Shown: positions 16,536-25,616, counted from the first letter of the stretch. The stretch is 64,000 bases of DNA from Rhizobium terrae (GCF_003425685.1 NZ_QJKM01000008.1:124001-188000), one strand, 5' to 3'. Program-made: numbers and translations. The notes: a model not told the origin generated them from the sequence alone.

Positions 16536-16872
16536 CTTTAGGCCTGCTCGGCCCTAATCGACTGAGGGCATTTGCGCCTAGGAAGGCAAAGACCGCGAGT
16601 ATCAGAGAAAATGGCGATATCACTACCGCAAGTATCATTGCGGCTGCGGCGTCACTGCACTGTACGGACTCAGGGCAACCTCTATCGATGGAATCGCCCC
16701 ATGGAGCTAGCCCTACGATACAGAAGATGAAAGATATCACCAACGCCGCGGAGGCCAGTAGATATATGCTGATCAAAAGCATTGATCGGAATAAGCCCGA
16801 ACGAGGTTTGATGTGATCATCGGAGCCACCCATGGACTTATTCTTCTTTGGAGTGGCTATCTTTAGCCACAT
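16519..16872 (-). CDS. Small two-helix membrane protein, unknown function
   Basis: This predicted 117-residue protein has a charged N-terminus, one hydrophobic helix (about 33-55), a Cys-containing loop (GCPESVQC) and a second helix (about 77-100). No family was recognised. An internal ATG at 16833 would give 104 residues and is equally plausible because neither start has a strong ribosome site. It overlaps the decayed gene at 16194-16535 by 17 bases. The patch from about 16060 to 16980 is AT-richer and was probably acquired. Confidence 0.5.
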   Translation of the reverse strand: MWLKIATPKKNKSMGGSDDHIKPRSGLFRSMLLISIYLLASAALVISFIFCIVGLAPWGDSIDRGCPESVQCSDAAAAMILAVVISPFSLILAVFAFLGANALSRLGPSRPKGAAER

Positions 16873-16993
16873 CTGAGTAATCCAGATCTTTTATATTCGA
16901 CAAACATAGAGCAACTAGTAAAAAATAAAACTTAGTATAGTTTATTAAGTTGGTAATTTCAATGCTCTGCCTTGTTTGTGGCGGGGCAAGTTA

Positions 16994-17893
16994 TCACCGC
17001 CCCGCCGCACCCTTTGCCTTGATCGCCTTCGGTGCTGGCGGCGTGCCATCTTCCTCGCCCTTCTCCCCACGTCCCGGCGCGCCCAATCGTTCAGAAAGCC
17101 TGTGCGTCGCCGCCAAGAGCGCGTCGAGCGTGGGCTTCTTGCGCGTGCCGGAGAGCTGCTTGTCGGAGCCGAGCACGGTCATCGTCGCGACGATGCGGCC
17201 GCTGTAGTCGAAGATCGGCGCGGCCATGGCGGCGAAGCTCGAATTGATGCTGTTCACCGTCATCGCATAACCCTGCTTGCGCACGGTCTCGATGATCTTG
17301 TGGATGTCCTTGGCCGTGGTGACACGCGGCGCGAGCGCGGCGGTTTCTTCCGACTGGTCCCGCTTGTTGGCGCTGATTTCGTCCTGCCGCACCGCCGCCG
17401 TCTCGCTTTCGTCCAGATAGGAGAGGAACACCTGGCCGGTGGCGGAGGTGAGCAGCGGCAGGACATAACCGAGCCGCACGGCCAGCGATCCCTGCCGCTC
17501 GCCGTCCACCTTGGAGACGATGCCGGGGCCGCGGTCGCCCCAGAGCGAGAGGTATGTGGCGAAGCCGATCGCCCGCTGCAGCGTCGCCAGTTCCTCGCGC
17601 GCATATTCCACCACGTCGAGCTGGCGGATGGCGGAGAGGCCGAGCTGGATCGCAAAACGGCCAAGCCCGTAATGGCCGGTCACGGGGTCCTGGAAGGCGA
17701 CGCCTTCCTTGACGAAGCTGACGAGATAAAGATGCGCCTTGGAGGGCGGCATGCCGGCCGCAGCGGCGATATCGCGCAGCGGCAGGGGTCCGTTGGCGGC
17801 CTCCATGGCGCGGATGACCTGAAAGCCGACCTCGATCGATTGAATGCGGCGCTGGGTCCACTCCTCCGGCGCCTTGGCCTTATCTGCTGGCAT
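16994..17893 (-). CDS. IclR family transcriptional regulator
   Basis: The 299-residue protein has an N-terminal winged helix (LPLRDIAAAAGMPPSKAHLYLVSF near residues 40-65) and a C-terminal IclR effector domain ending before a low-complexity Gly/Lys/Ala tail. GGGGATT precedes the ATG. It lies 59 bases downstream of the GldA-like gene in the same direction and is the last member of the ABC/agmatinase operon, so it may regulate that operon. Confidence 0.92.
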   Translation of the reverse strand: MPADKAKAPEEWTQRRIQSIEVGFQVIRAMEAANGPLPLRDIAAAAGMPPSKAHLYLVSFVKEGVAFQDPVTGHYGLGRFAIQLGLSAIRQLDVVEYAREELATLQRAIGFATYLSLWGDRGPGIVSKVDGERQGSLAVRLGYVLPLLTSATGQVFLSYLDESETAAVRQDEISANKRDQSEETAALAPRVTTAKDIHKIIETVRKQGYAMTVNSINSSFAAMAAPIFDYSGRIVATMTVLGSDKQLSGTRKKPTLDALLAATHRLSERLGAPGRGEKGEEDGTPPAPKAIKAKGAAGR

Positions 17894-17952
17894 GCTAAAT
17901 CCCCTGTGTTCCCAGATAATTATCTTTATATTTGCAACAGGTCGAGCCTGCT

Positions 17953-19032
17953 TTATGCGTAGTTTTCCACAGCCTGGAAGGCGGTGGCCAGGTCGTTTGC
18001 GTCAAGCCGGCGCTCCTGGTTGACCATGAACGGGCTTTTCGCACACCTTGCCGCGAGTTCCGCGATCGCCGCCCCGTCGGCGGCGGGCAGGCCGAGATCG
18101 GCGAGACGGCGCGGCATGCCGATCTCGTCGCAGAAGGAAAACAGCGGTCTCAGCTCGTCCTCAGGACGCCCTTCAGCCACCGCCTGCACCAGTGTGCCAT
18201 AGGCGGCATGTTCTCCGTGCAGCGACTGTTTTCGAACCGGCTCGATCGCGCCGAGTTCGGTCGCAACCGCATGGGCGACGGACAGGCCGGTGTTTTCGAA
18301 GGCAACGGCGCTGAGCCAGAGGATCGCCTCTATAACCGCCTCGAGGTCCGGCGTCACCTCGCCGCTGCCGGCCACCTTCATGGCGCCCGGACCATGCTCC
18401 AGCAGCATCTTGTAGCACATATCGCCCAGCAAAACGCCGGTCTTCAGCGGCCGGGTGCCCTGTTTGGAAAGGCCTGTGCCCTTCCACGCCGCTTCGGTCT
18501 CGAACTTGGCGGTCAGCGCATCGCCGATGCCGCCGCGAAGCAGCCGGGCAGGGGCCCTGGCGATGATCGCCGTATCGACGATCACGAAAGCCGGGTTCTC
18601 GTCCATCTGCTCGACCGCGACCATCGTGTGATGGTCGTCGTAGATGACGATGCCGCGGGTCGAGGGCGCATCGGTGGAGGCGACCGTCGGCACGCTGACG
18701 AAGGGCAGGCCGGTGCGGCGCGCGACACCCTTGGCGACATCCAGCGTGCGCCCGCCGCCGATGCCGGCCACCACTTCGCCGCTCCGGCGGCGCACCTCTT
18801 CGGCCAGCCGGTCCATTTCCTTAATTGTGACGTCCATATCGAAGGGGATGACAGCCGCGGAAATGTCCTGCCGGTTGAGCGTTTCGGTGAGCTCCGCCTC
18901 GATCTGCGGCAGCACAAGCGCGTCGCAGATCGCCACGACCGACCGGCCGAGCGTCGCCGCCTTTTCTCCGAGCTGGCCGAGGGCGCCAGGACCCTGGATA
19001 TAAAAGGCCGGCGCCCGGAAAATGCGCGTCAT
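17953..19032 (-). CDS. Glycerol-dehydrogenase-like (iron-containing ADH superfamily) protein
   Basis: The 359-residue protein has the NAD-binding GIGGGRTLDVAKG, the SVPTVASTDAPSTRG loop, and metal ligands in GGIGDALTAKFE (Asp), SVAHAVATE (His) and LHGEHAAYGT (His), as in GldA. It would interconvert a hydroxyl and a ketone with NAD. The ATG at 19032 follows GGGGGGAG and matches the family start. It is placed after a nitrilase-family gene in a polyamine-type operon, so the substrate may not be glycerol. Confidence 0.88.
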   Translation of the reverse strand: MTRIFRAPAFYIQGPGALGQLGEKAATLGRSVVAICDALVLPQIEAELTETLNRQDISAAVIPFDMDVTIKEMDRLAEEVRRRSGEVVAGIGGGRTLDVAKGVARRTGLPFVSVPTVASTDAPSTRGIVIYDDHHTMVAVEQMDENPAFVIVDTAIIARAPARLLRGGIGDALTAKFETEAAWKGTGLSKQGTRPLKTGVLLGDMCYKMLLEHGPGAMKVAGSGEVTPDLEAVIEAILWLSAVAFENTGLSVAHAVATELGAIEPVRKQSLHGEHAAYGTLVQAVAEGRPEDELRPLFSFCDEIGMPRRLADLGLPAADGAAIAELAARCAKSPFMVNQERRLDANDLATAFQAVENYA

Positions 19033-19143
19033 CGACTCCCCCCGCATGCTGCAGCGTAAAATGCTATACAACATTATCAAAGGAATGGGAGTTCGGCCAA
19101 AGTCGAATTGATTTTGCGGGAGTGCGCCCTTGGGGCCGAGCGG

Positions 19144-19914
19144 TCAGACGAGATCGGCGAGATAGGTGTTTTCCGCCCGGGACTTCGCATAGGCGGCCAT
19201 ATCGATATCGGCGATGATCAGCGCCTCGCCCTCGGCCGGGGCCTCTGCGATCAGCTTGCCGTCGGGTGCCGCGATGCGCGACAGGCCGGCATAGGAAAAC
19301 AGGTCGTCGGAGCCCGCGTGATTGATATAGGCAACGAAAACCTGGTTCTCGAAGGCGCGCACCCGGATCATGTGTTCGGCGATGAATGCGCCTGACCAGC
19401 CGGTCGGCAGTGCCGTCGGCACCACGACGAGATCGGCCCCGCCTTTGGCAAGCTGCCGGACATTTTCCGGGAATTCCACGTCGTAACAGATCAGGAAGCC
19501 GATCCTGATGCCGCCGAGCGTCACGAGAACCTGCCGCCGGTCCTCCTGGCGGAACCATGCCCGCTCATAAGGTCCGTAAAGATTGCATTTGCGGTAGACG
19601 GCCGTCTGGCCCTTGCCATCGGTGAAGAAGGCGCTGTTGAAGGTCGCCTCATGGGTTTCTTCGGCAAAACCCGCGACGATGGCGATGCCGTGCCTTGCTG
19701 CAATCTCCGTCAGCTGATCGGTGACGAGCCCGTGGGCCGGCGTCGCCAGATCGGGAAACTGGTCGGCCGCGCCATACCCGGTCAGCGCCAGTTCCGGTGC
19801 GATGAGCAGTGCCGCGCCCTGGGCCGCCGCCTCCTTCGCCGCAGCTTCGATCTTTTCCAGATTGGCGTCGACATCGCCGACGACCGGCTGCATCTGGTAT
19901 CCGGCAATTTTCAT
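19144..19914 (-). CDS. Nitrilase-superfamily carbon-nitrogen hydrolase
   Basis: The 256-residue enzyme has the Glu-Lys-Cys triad: E41 in APELALTGYG, K109 in YRKCNLYGPYE and C143 in LICYDVEFPE. These fit the amidase branch of the superfamily (omega-amidase, N-carbamoyl amine hydrolases), not true nitrilases. It is 10 bases downstream of the second permease gene. With an agmatinase-type ureohydrolase in the same operon, hydrolysis of an amide or carbamoyl amine derived from the imported compound is a reasonable guess. Confidence 0.9.
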   Translation of the reverse strand: MKIAGYQMQPVVGDVDANLEKIEAAAKEAAAQGAALLIAPELALTGYGAADQFPDLATPAHGLVTDQLTEIAARHGIAIVAGFAEETHEATFNSAFFTDGKGQTAVYRKCNLYGPYERAWFRQEDRRQVLVTLGGIRIGFLICYDVEFPENVRQLAKGGADLVVVPTALPTGWSGAFIAEHMIRVRAFENQVFVAYINHAGSDDLFSYAGLSRIAAPDGKLIAEAPAEGEALIIADIDMAAYAKSRAENTYLADLV

Positions 19915-19924
19915 CTGTCAGTCC

Positions 19925-20719
19925 CTACTTGTCTTCCGCCATCGCGCCCAGGAGTTTCGGCAGGTCGCCGAACCGCGCCACCAGGCCGAAGATGACCGCC
20001 GCGACGAGGAGGAAGAGCACCGTCACCGAGGCCATGGTCGGCGTGTAGCCGTAACGAAGCGCATTGAAGATCTTGATCGGCAGGGTTTCCATGGTGAAGC
20101 CGACCGTCATGTAGGCGACGATATATTCATTGAGCGACAAAACGAAGGCGAAGGCATAACCCGAGACGAGATAAGGCAGGATGAGCGGCAGCACGACGGT
20201 GCGGAACACGGTCCTGTCGTCGGCGCCCATGGTCGCGGCCGCTTCCACCAGCGAGCGGTCGATCGCCGAAAAGCCAAGCGACAGGGTCACCAGGGGCAGG
20301 GTGACGAAGAAGATGCCGTGGCTGATGACCGCGGTCCAGGGCTGGCCGTAGAGGCCGGTCGTCGCCCAGAAGGTGAGAAGCCCGAGCGCGGTGATGACCG
20401 GCGGCAGGGTGAAAGGCGCCACGCCGAGAAGCTGGAAGATGTTGGCCCAGGGCGCAATGCGCCGCCACAGGAACCAGGCGAGCGGCAGCGCGATCAGCAG
20501 TGCCAGCAGCGCGGAGGCCGCCGCCAGCGTCAGCGAGGCGATCAGGGCATTGCGCCATTCCGCATTGGTGAAGATCTGCCCGTACCAGGAAAGCGAAAAG
20601 CCCTGCGGCGGGAAGGCGAGCGTCTGGCGCTGATTGACCGAGACACCGGCGACGACGATCAGCGGCAGCGCCAGGAACAGGCCGACGGCGAAGAAGAACA
20701 GGCGGCGCAACACGGTCAT
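19925..20719 (-). CDS. potC: ABC transporter permease (PotC-like)
   Basis: The 264-residue inner-membrane protein has about six helices and the permease EAA loop VEAAATMGADDRTVFRTVVLPLILP near residues 165-190. The ATG at 20719 overlaps the stop of the previous permease gene (ATGA), which sets the start; the same frame is open further upstream but inside the neighbouring gene. It pairs with the PotB-like permease, PotA-like ATPase and a PotD-like binding protein. Confidence 0.93.
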   Translation of the reverse strand: MTVLRRLFFFAVGLFLALPLIVVAGVSVNQRQTLAFPPQGFSLSWYGQIFTNAEWRNALIASLTLAAASALLALLIALPLAWFLWRRIAPWANIFQLLGVAPFTLPPVITALGLLTFWATTGLYGQPWTAVISHGIFFVTLPLVTLSLGFSAIDRSLVEAAATMGADDRTVFRTVVLPLILPYLVSGYAFAFVLSLNEYIVAYMTVGFTMETLPIKIFNALRYGYTPTMASVTVLFLLVAAVIFGLVARFGDLPKLLGAMAEDK

Positions 20720-21570
20720 TTGGCTTGCCTCTGTTGTCCGGCATAAAGTGACAGGCCCACCAGCGCTAGCGACACCATCACGAGGAACACGGCCATGGCG
20801 GCGGCGAACGGCATGTTGGACTGGTAGATCGCCTGGTCGGTGATGAGAACCGAGAGCGTCCAGTGTTGCGGCCGGCCGAGAAGCTGCGGCAGGAGATAGG
20901 AGCCGAGCGCGAAGATGAAGACCATGATCAGCGTCGCGAGAATGGTGTTCCGAAGCGCCGGCACGACCACCGTGAAGAAGGCCTTGACCGGAGAGGCGCC
21001 GAGCGTCCGTGCGGCTTCCGTCAGCGTCGGGTCGAGCCGCACCAGCGCCGGATAGAGGACGAGCACCGTGTAGGGGAAGGCCTGATAGGTCATGGCGGTC
21101 ATGACGGCGCCGAAGCTCGGGGTCAGCGCCTGTGCCTGCTCCATCAGGCCGAGCCAGACGAAGAGATTGGTGATGCCGGCGGTGCGCGAAAAGAGCGTCG
21201 ACCACGCAAAACCGATCATCACTTCCGACAGCGACAGGATGGAGAGCAGCGCCACCAGCCAGACGATCTGGAGGCTGCGCCTGGAACGGGACAAGAGATA
21301 GGTGAAGGGAATGCCGATCACCACGCAGGCAATGGCCACGGCGATCGCCAGGAACAGCGAGAACCCGAGCACCTTGCCGAAGAACAGGCTGAGGAAGCGG
21401 GCGTAATTGTCGAAGACGAAGGCCGGCGTATAGAACCCGCCCTGTTGCCGCTGAAAAAAAGAAACGGCGATCATCGTGGCGAAGGGCACCACGAAGAACA
21501 GCGTCAGCATGCCTGCCGGGAAAAGGAGCGGCCCGTAATCGGAAAGGCGCTGCGGCGGTTCGCGTCTCAT
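20716..21570 (-). CDS. potB: ABC transporter permease (PotB-like)
   Basis: The 284-residue integral membrane protein starts with a short cytoplasmic tail (MRREPPQRLSDYG), then six predicted helices, and has the EAA loop LTEAARTLGASPVKAFFTVVVPAL around residues 175-200. It belongs to the spermidine/putrescine/Fe3+ permease class. Its ATG overlaps the ATPase stop and its stop overlaps the potC-like start, so the three genes are translationally coupled. Confidence 0.93.
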   Translation of the reverse strand: MRREPPQRLSDYGPLLFPAGMLTLFFVVPFATMIAVSFFQRQQGGFYTPAFVFDNYARFLSLFFGKVLGFSLFLAIAVAIACVVIGIPFTYLLSRSRRSLQIVWLVALLSILSLSEVMIGFAWSTLFSRTAGITNLFVWLGLMEQAQALTPSFGAVMTAMTYQAFPYTVLVLYPALVRLDPTLTEAARTLGASPVKAFFTVVVPALRNTILATLIMVFIFALGSYLLPQLLGRPQHWTLSVLITDQAIYQSNMPFAAAMAVFLVMVSLALVGLSLYAGQQRQAK

Positions 21571-22613
21571 TTGGCAAGCACCACGCTGGTCTCGGGATCG
21601 AGCCGGATGCCGACCCCTTGGCCGACCGAAACCTCCGGCCGGCTGCGCGGCGAGGAAACGGCGATCACCTGGCTGCCGCCGGCTTCCACGAAGGTCTCGA
21701 TCGCGCCGCCGAGATCGCGGATGAAGGTGATGGTGCCGGAAATCGCACCGTTGCCGGGCGCGGTTATCTGCACGTCCTCCGGACGCACGGAGAGCAGGCC
21801 CTTGGCGCCGCTGCTCGGAGCATAAAGCCCGTCGATCAGCTGTCCGAGGACGGTCACCCGGCGGGCGCTGTCGGCCTCGAAGGGCAGAAGGTTGGTCTGG
21901 CCGATGAAGTCCGCGACAAAGCTGTCGGCCGGGCGGCGGTAGATATCGACCGGGGCGGCGGCCTGGCGGATTTCGCCCTTGTTCATCACCACGACCGTGT
22001 CGGCCATGGTCATCGCCTCGCGCTGGTCATGGGTGACGACGATGGTGGTGATGCCGAGCCGCTGCTGCAGCTGCCGCAGTTCTACCTGCATCGCTTCCCG
22101 CAGCTTGGCATCGAGCGCCGAAAGCGGCTCGTCGAGCAGGAAAAGCTTCGGCGAGATCGCCAGCGCCCGGGCGATCGCGACGCGCTGCCGCTGGCCGCCG
22201 GAAAGCTTGTTGACGGAGCGGTCGGCAAACCCCGGCAGGTGGATCATCGCCAAGAGTTCCTCGACGCGTTTCTTCTGCACGTCCTTGGGCGTGCCGCGGA
22301 TGCGCAGCGAGTAGGCGATGTTCTCGCCGACCGTCAGGTGCGGGAAGAGTGCCAGCGACTGGAAGACCATGCCGAGATCGCGCTTGTGGGTCGGCACCTT
22401 GGTGATGTCTGAGCCGCCGAGCGCGATCGAACCGCCGGTCGGCAGGTCGAGGCCGGCGATCATCCGCATCAGCGTGGTCTTGCCGCAGCCGGAAGGGCCG
22501 AGCAGGCAGACGAAGGTGCCATCCGGCACCGACAGGCTGATGTCGTTGACCGCCGTGAAGGTGCCGAACTGCTTCGTCACATTTTGGATAGACAGGCCAG
22601 ACATGGTCCCCAT
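21567..22613 (-). CDS. potA: ABC transporter ATPase (PotA-like)
   Basis: The ATPase of about 348 residues has Walker A GPSGCGKTT (39-47), signature LSGGQ (137-141), Walker B LFLLDEP (158-164) and a C-terminal TOBE domain (LLSVRPEDVQI) typical of polyamine and iron importers. Two ATGs are possible, at 22613 and 22604; the first is used. It lies 19 bases after the VapC-like toxin gene, which separates it from its binding-protein gene. Confidence 0.93.
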   Translation of the reverse strand: MGTMSGLSIQNVTKQFGTFTAVNDISLSVPDGTFVCLLGPSGCGKTTLMRMIAGLDLPTGGSIALGGSDITKVPTHKRDLGMVFQSLALFPHLTVGENIAYSLRIRGTPKDVQKKRVEELLAMIHLPGFADRSVNKLSGGQRQRVAIARALAISPKLFLLDEPLSALDAKLREAMQVELRQLQQRLGITTIVVTHDQREAMTMADTVVVMNKGEIRQAAAPVDIYRRPADSFVADFIGQTNLLPFEADSARRVTVLGQLIDGLYAPSSGAKGLLSVRPEDVQITAPGNGAISGTITFIRDLGGAIETFVEAGGSQVIAVSSPRSRPEVSVGQGVGIRLDPETSVVLAK

Positions 22614-22632
22614 TCCGTTGTCGTTTTCGCTC

Positions 22633-23067
22633 TCACGCCGGCAGCCGGCAGGGAACGGATAATGCTTCGAAATCCCGAATGTTCTGCGTGACGACCACGA
22701 GCCCATGGGCCTTGGCCGTCGCCGCGATCAGCACGTCCGCGAGGCTGGGATTGTGGCCCCGCGCAATGGCTTCGCCTTCCATGCTGCCGGCGACCAGAGC
22801 GACATGCGCATCGACCGGCAGAAGCCTGTGTTCGTATTCCAGGGCGAGGTCTCGGATCCAGCGAGACAGGCGAGCCGCCTTTTCAGCGCTCCCTGCCTTG
22901 GTTCTGGACAGTTTTTCCGCGCCCTTTTCCAGTTCCTGAAGCGAAATCATGGAAATGCAGATCGCATCGTCCTTTTGCTGTGCTTCAAGCCAGGTGGCAA
23001 AAGCGATTGTCGCCCGGCCATTGAAAAACAGCGAGAGGACATTCGTATCGAGCAGATAGCCGCTCAA
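22633..23067 (-). CDS. vapC: VapC-like PIN-domain toxin
   Basis: The 144-residue PIN-domain protein has the acidic residues of the RNase site: D7 in YLLDTNVLS, a Glu in SLQELEKG, Asp in LADVLIAATA and Asp in TQNIRDFEAL. VapC toxins cleave tRNA or rRNA. Its start overlaps the antitoxin stop by 4 bases. The pair is inserted between the binding-protein gene and the ATPase gene of one ABC operon. Confidence 0.93.
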   Translation of the reverse strand: MSGYLLDTNVLSLFFNGRATIAFATWLEAQQKDDAICISMISLQELEKGAEKLSRTKAGSAEKAARLSRWIRDLALEYEHRLLPVDAHVALVAGSMEGEAIARGHNPSLADVLIAATAKAHGLVVVTQNIRDFEALSVPCRLPA

Positions 23068-23318
23068 AGATCGATATCCCTGCTGGACGTGCGGTTTCTG
23101 TCGACCTCCAGATCGGCGACCGGAATGCTGCGCAGGAAATTCACCAGGCTTCGCTCCGGGCGTCGCAACACCTTTTTAGCCGCCTCCGCCGCCTCGACCG
23201 GCACGATGGCCGCCACGGGTTTGCCGTGGCGCGTGATCGTGACGAACTCGCCCTTCATGACGCTATCGACCAGGGTCGAAAGACCCGCTTTCGCATCACG
23301 CAGACTGACGGTGGACAT
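23064..23318 (-). CDS. vapB: VapB/Phd-family antitoxin
   Basis: The 84-residue protein has the Phd/YefM fold signature: SLRDAKAGLSTLVDSV, then FVTITRHGKPVAAIVPVEAAE, followed by a toxin-binding tail. It would neutralise the VapC-like toxin and autoregulate through a palindrome 12 bases upstream of its start. Confidence 0.93.
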   Translation of the reverse strand: MSTVSLRDAKAGLSTLVDSVMKGEFVTITRHGKPVAAIVPVEAAEAAKKVLRRPERSLVNFLRSIPVADLEVDRNRTSSRDIDL

Positions 23319-23329
23319 GATGGCCTCAA

Positions 23330-23347
23330 GTGGTTACTTGTGACCAC
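23330..23347. promoter_or_regulatory. Candidate VapBC operator
   Basis: GTGGTTACTTGTGACCAC is an imperfect 18-base dyad (7 of 9 pairs match) just before the antitoxin start. Position and form are as expected for an autoregulatory toxin-antitoxin operator. Confidence 0.55.
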
Positions 23348-23380
23348 ATTGCCACAATCGCCCGGTGATATCCAGCGGAA

Positions 23381-24484
23381 TTACCCCGCGATCATTTCCG
23401 TCCACTTCTGGTTCAGGAAGTCGGACTTGGTCTGGTAGAGGTCGTAGCGCGGAATGATCGGCTCGATGTCGGAGGAAACCGCCGCGAATTCCTTGTCGGA
23501 GAGGTCGAGCAGGCTGCGCTGCACCGTCGGGGAGGTGCCGACCTTGCGGGAAAGCGTCGCCTGGATGGCCGGTTGGCACATGTAGTTGATGAAGGTGTGC
23601 GCCTCCTCGGTCTTTTTCGAGGCGCGCGACAGGGCCCAGCAGCCCGAATCCTGGATGCCGCCTTCCTTGGGGAAGGTGGAGCGGACCGGATTGCCGTCGG
23701 CGGCGGCGAGGCCGGTGACGTCGTGGTAATACTGGCCCATCGGGATTTCGCCGGATTTCAGCGCCTGCTCGAACTGCGCTTCGTCGCGATACCAGAGGCG
23801 GACGTTCGGCTTCAGCTCGGCGAGCTTTTCCAGCGCCTTGACAATGCCTTCGTCGGTATCGAGCGCCTTGGTGCCGCCCATGAAGGTTTTCGCCGTCACT
23901 TCGAGCAGGAAGGAGTTGGAGACGAGCGCCAGGAGGCCGAGCTTGTCGGCCTTGTCCTTGGCCCACATGTCGGCCCAGGAGGTCGGCGCCTGTTTGAAGA
24001 CGTCGGTGTTGGAAACCAGGGTGATGTACCAGGAGACGGCGCCGATGCCGGCGACCTTGCCGTCCGGGTACTTGTTGACGAAGCGCTCGATGAGGTTCTT
24101 CGAGTTCGGGATCTTCGCCATGTCGAGCGGCGCCCAGAGATTGGTCGACTGGCCCTTCAGCATCGCGACCTGCGACATCATCGAGACGTCGGCCGGAGCC
24201 GCACCCGCCTTGGCGGCCTGTTCCAGCTGCACCAGCCAGGCCTCGCCGGTCGGCTCGGCGACGGATTCCACGGCGATGCCGGTCGCCTTGGTGAAATCGG
24301 CAAAGATGTTCTTGTCGAACGAATCCTTGAAATAGCCGCCATAGACGCCGACCTTCAGGCTCTTGTCCTGGGCGCGCAGCACGGCGGGCATGGCCAGCAT
24401 GGAAGCACCGGCAAGGCCCGCGCCGAGCATCGTGCGGCGAGTTACCTTTCCGTTGGCCATTTTCCCGTTGAAGATGTCAGACAT
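23381..24484 (-). CDS. ABC substrate-binding protein, polyamine type, Tat-exported
   Basis: The 367-residue protein has a twin-arginine signal (RRTMLGAGLAGASMLAMPAV, then cleavage near LRAQ) rather than a Sec signal, then LKVGVYGGYFKDSF and a PotD-like two-lobe pattern. ATG 24484 has AGGAGAG upstream and a 15-residue leader before the RR pair. Ligand-site residues of PotD could not be aligned with certainty, so spermidine binding is not assured. It follows the agmatinase-like gene by 79 bases. Confidence 0.9.
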   Translation of the reverse strand: MSDIFNGKMANGKVTRRTMLGAGLAGASMLAMPAVLRAQDKSLKVGVYGGYFKDSFDKNIFADFTKATGIAVESVAEPTGEAWLVQLEQAAKAGAAPADVSMMSQVAMLKGQSTNLWAPLDMAKIPNSKNLIERFVNKYPDGKVAGIGAVSWYITLVSNTDVFKQAPTSWADMWAKDKADKLGLLALVSNSFLLEVTAKTFMGGTKALDTDEGIVKALEKLAELKPNVRLWYRDEAQFEQALKSGEIPMGQYYHDVTGLAAADGNPVRSTFPKEGGIQDSGCWALSRASKKTEEAHTFINYMCQPAIQATLSRKVGTSPTVQRSLLDLSDKEFAAVSSDIEPIIPRYDLYQTKSDFLNQKWTEMIAG

Positions 24485-24563
24485 GATGTCTCTCCTTTGT
24501 TTGCCCGGCCGGGTCGTTGCCCGCGGGCGAGTTCCCACTCTTCTCTGTCATTTTATGCCGGTT

Positions 24564-25616
24564 TCAGCCTTTCACGGAAGGGCTGAAGACCATCAGGCTG
24601 AGGATTTCGAACAGCATCTGGGCGCCCGCATGCGCCGTGTTGTTGGTGGCGTCATATTGCGGCGCGACCTCGACGACATCGCCGCCGACGATGTTGATGC
24701 CCTTGAGCCCGCGGAAGATTTCCAGAACCTCGCGGGTGGTCAGTCCGCCGATTTCGGGCGTGCCGGTGCCGGGCGCGAAGCTCGGGTCCAGGCTATCGAC
24801 GTCGAAGGAGACATAAGTCGGCCCGTCGCCGACGATCTGTCTTGCCTTCTCGATGATCGCGGGAATGCCCATGCCGGTCACGTCTTCCGCATGGATCACG
24901 GTCATGCCGGACTCGTAGGAGAATTCCCAGAGATATTCGGCAGCACCCCGGATGCCGATCTGGATCGTCCGGGTCGGATCGAGCACGCCGTCCAGCACCG
25001 CATTGCGGAACGGGCCGCCGTGATGGAACTTCGTCTCGTCGAAAAAGCCGCTCGTATCGCAATGCGCGTCGATATGGATCATCCCGACCGGCGCCTTTTT
25101 GCCCACCGCCTTCAGGATCGGGTGCGTGATCGAATGGTCGCCGCCGATCGACAGCGGCAGCACGCCTGCATCGACGATCTGGTTGACGCGTTTTTCGATG
25201 TCGTCATGGCTCATTTCCAACCGGTAGCGGCTGCGGAACGGCACGTCGCCGATATCGGCCACGCGCAGCTCGTGGGTCGGCGCGCATTCAAGAACATGGT
25301 TGTAGGGCCCGACGCGCTCGATCGCCCGCAGCGCCCGCGGTCCGAAACGGGAACCGGGGCGGTTGGTGACGCCGAGATCCATCGGCATGCCGATCATCGC
25401 CACCTGCAGGTCGCCGAAATCGGGGTTTTCCGCATCGACGGCGAGATAGGGCGCATCGAGAAACGTCGGCAGTCCGGCATAGGGCGCGACGCGCGTGCCG
25501 GCCTTGTTGAAGATCTTCTCGCCAACCTTCTTGAACTTCTCGTCGAAAATCTCGCCGCCGGGGCTGTTCAGATATTTCGCCCTCAGTTCCTCGAGCTTCC
25601 TGCCGTCGAACGCCAT
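24564..25616 (-). CDS. Ureohydrolase of the agmatinase/guanidinobutyrase family
   Basis: The 350-residue enzyme has the three Mn-binding signatures: GGDHS (H161), IDAHCDT (D183, H185, D187) and SFDVDSLDPSFAPGTGTPE. RPGSRFGPRALR is also typical. The family cleaves guanidino compounds to urea and an amine. An N-terminal extension of about 50 residues precedes the core. It is the first gene of an operon with a polyamine-type importer, so agmatine, guanidinobutyrate or another guanidino compound is the probable cargo. Divergent LysR gene next door. Confidence 0.92.
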   Translation of the reverse strand: MAFDGRKLEELRAKYLNSPGGEIFDEKFKKVGEKIFNKAGTRVAPYAGLPTFLDAPYLAVDAENPDFGDLQVAMIGMPMDLGVTNRPGSRFGPRALRAIERVGPYNHVLECAPTHELRVADIGDVPFRSRYRLEMSHDDIEKRVNQIVDAGVLPLSIGGDHSITHPILKAVGKKAPVGMIHIDAHCDTSGFFDETKFHHGGPFRNAVLDGVLDPTRTIQIGIRGAAEYLWEFSYESGMTVIHAEDVTGMGIPAIIEKARQIVGDGPTYVSFDVDSLDPSFAPGTGTPEIGGLTTREVLEIFRGLKGINIVGGDVVEVAPQYDATNNTAHAGAQMLFEILSLMVFSPSVKG

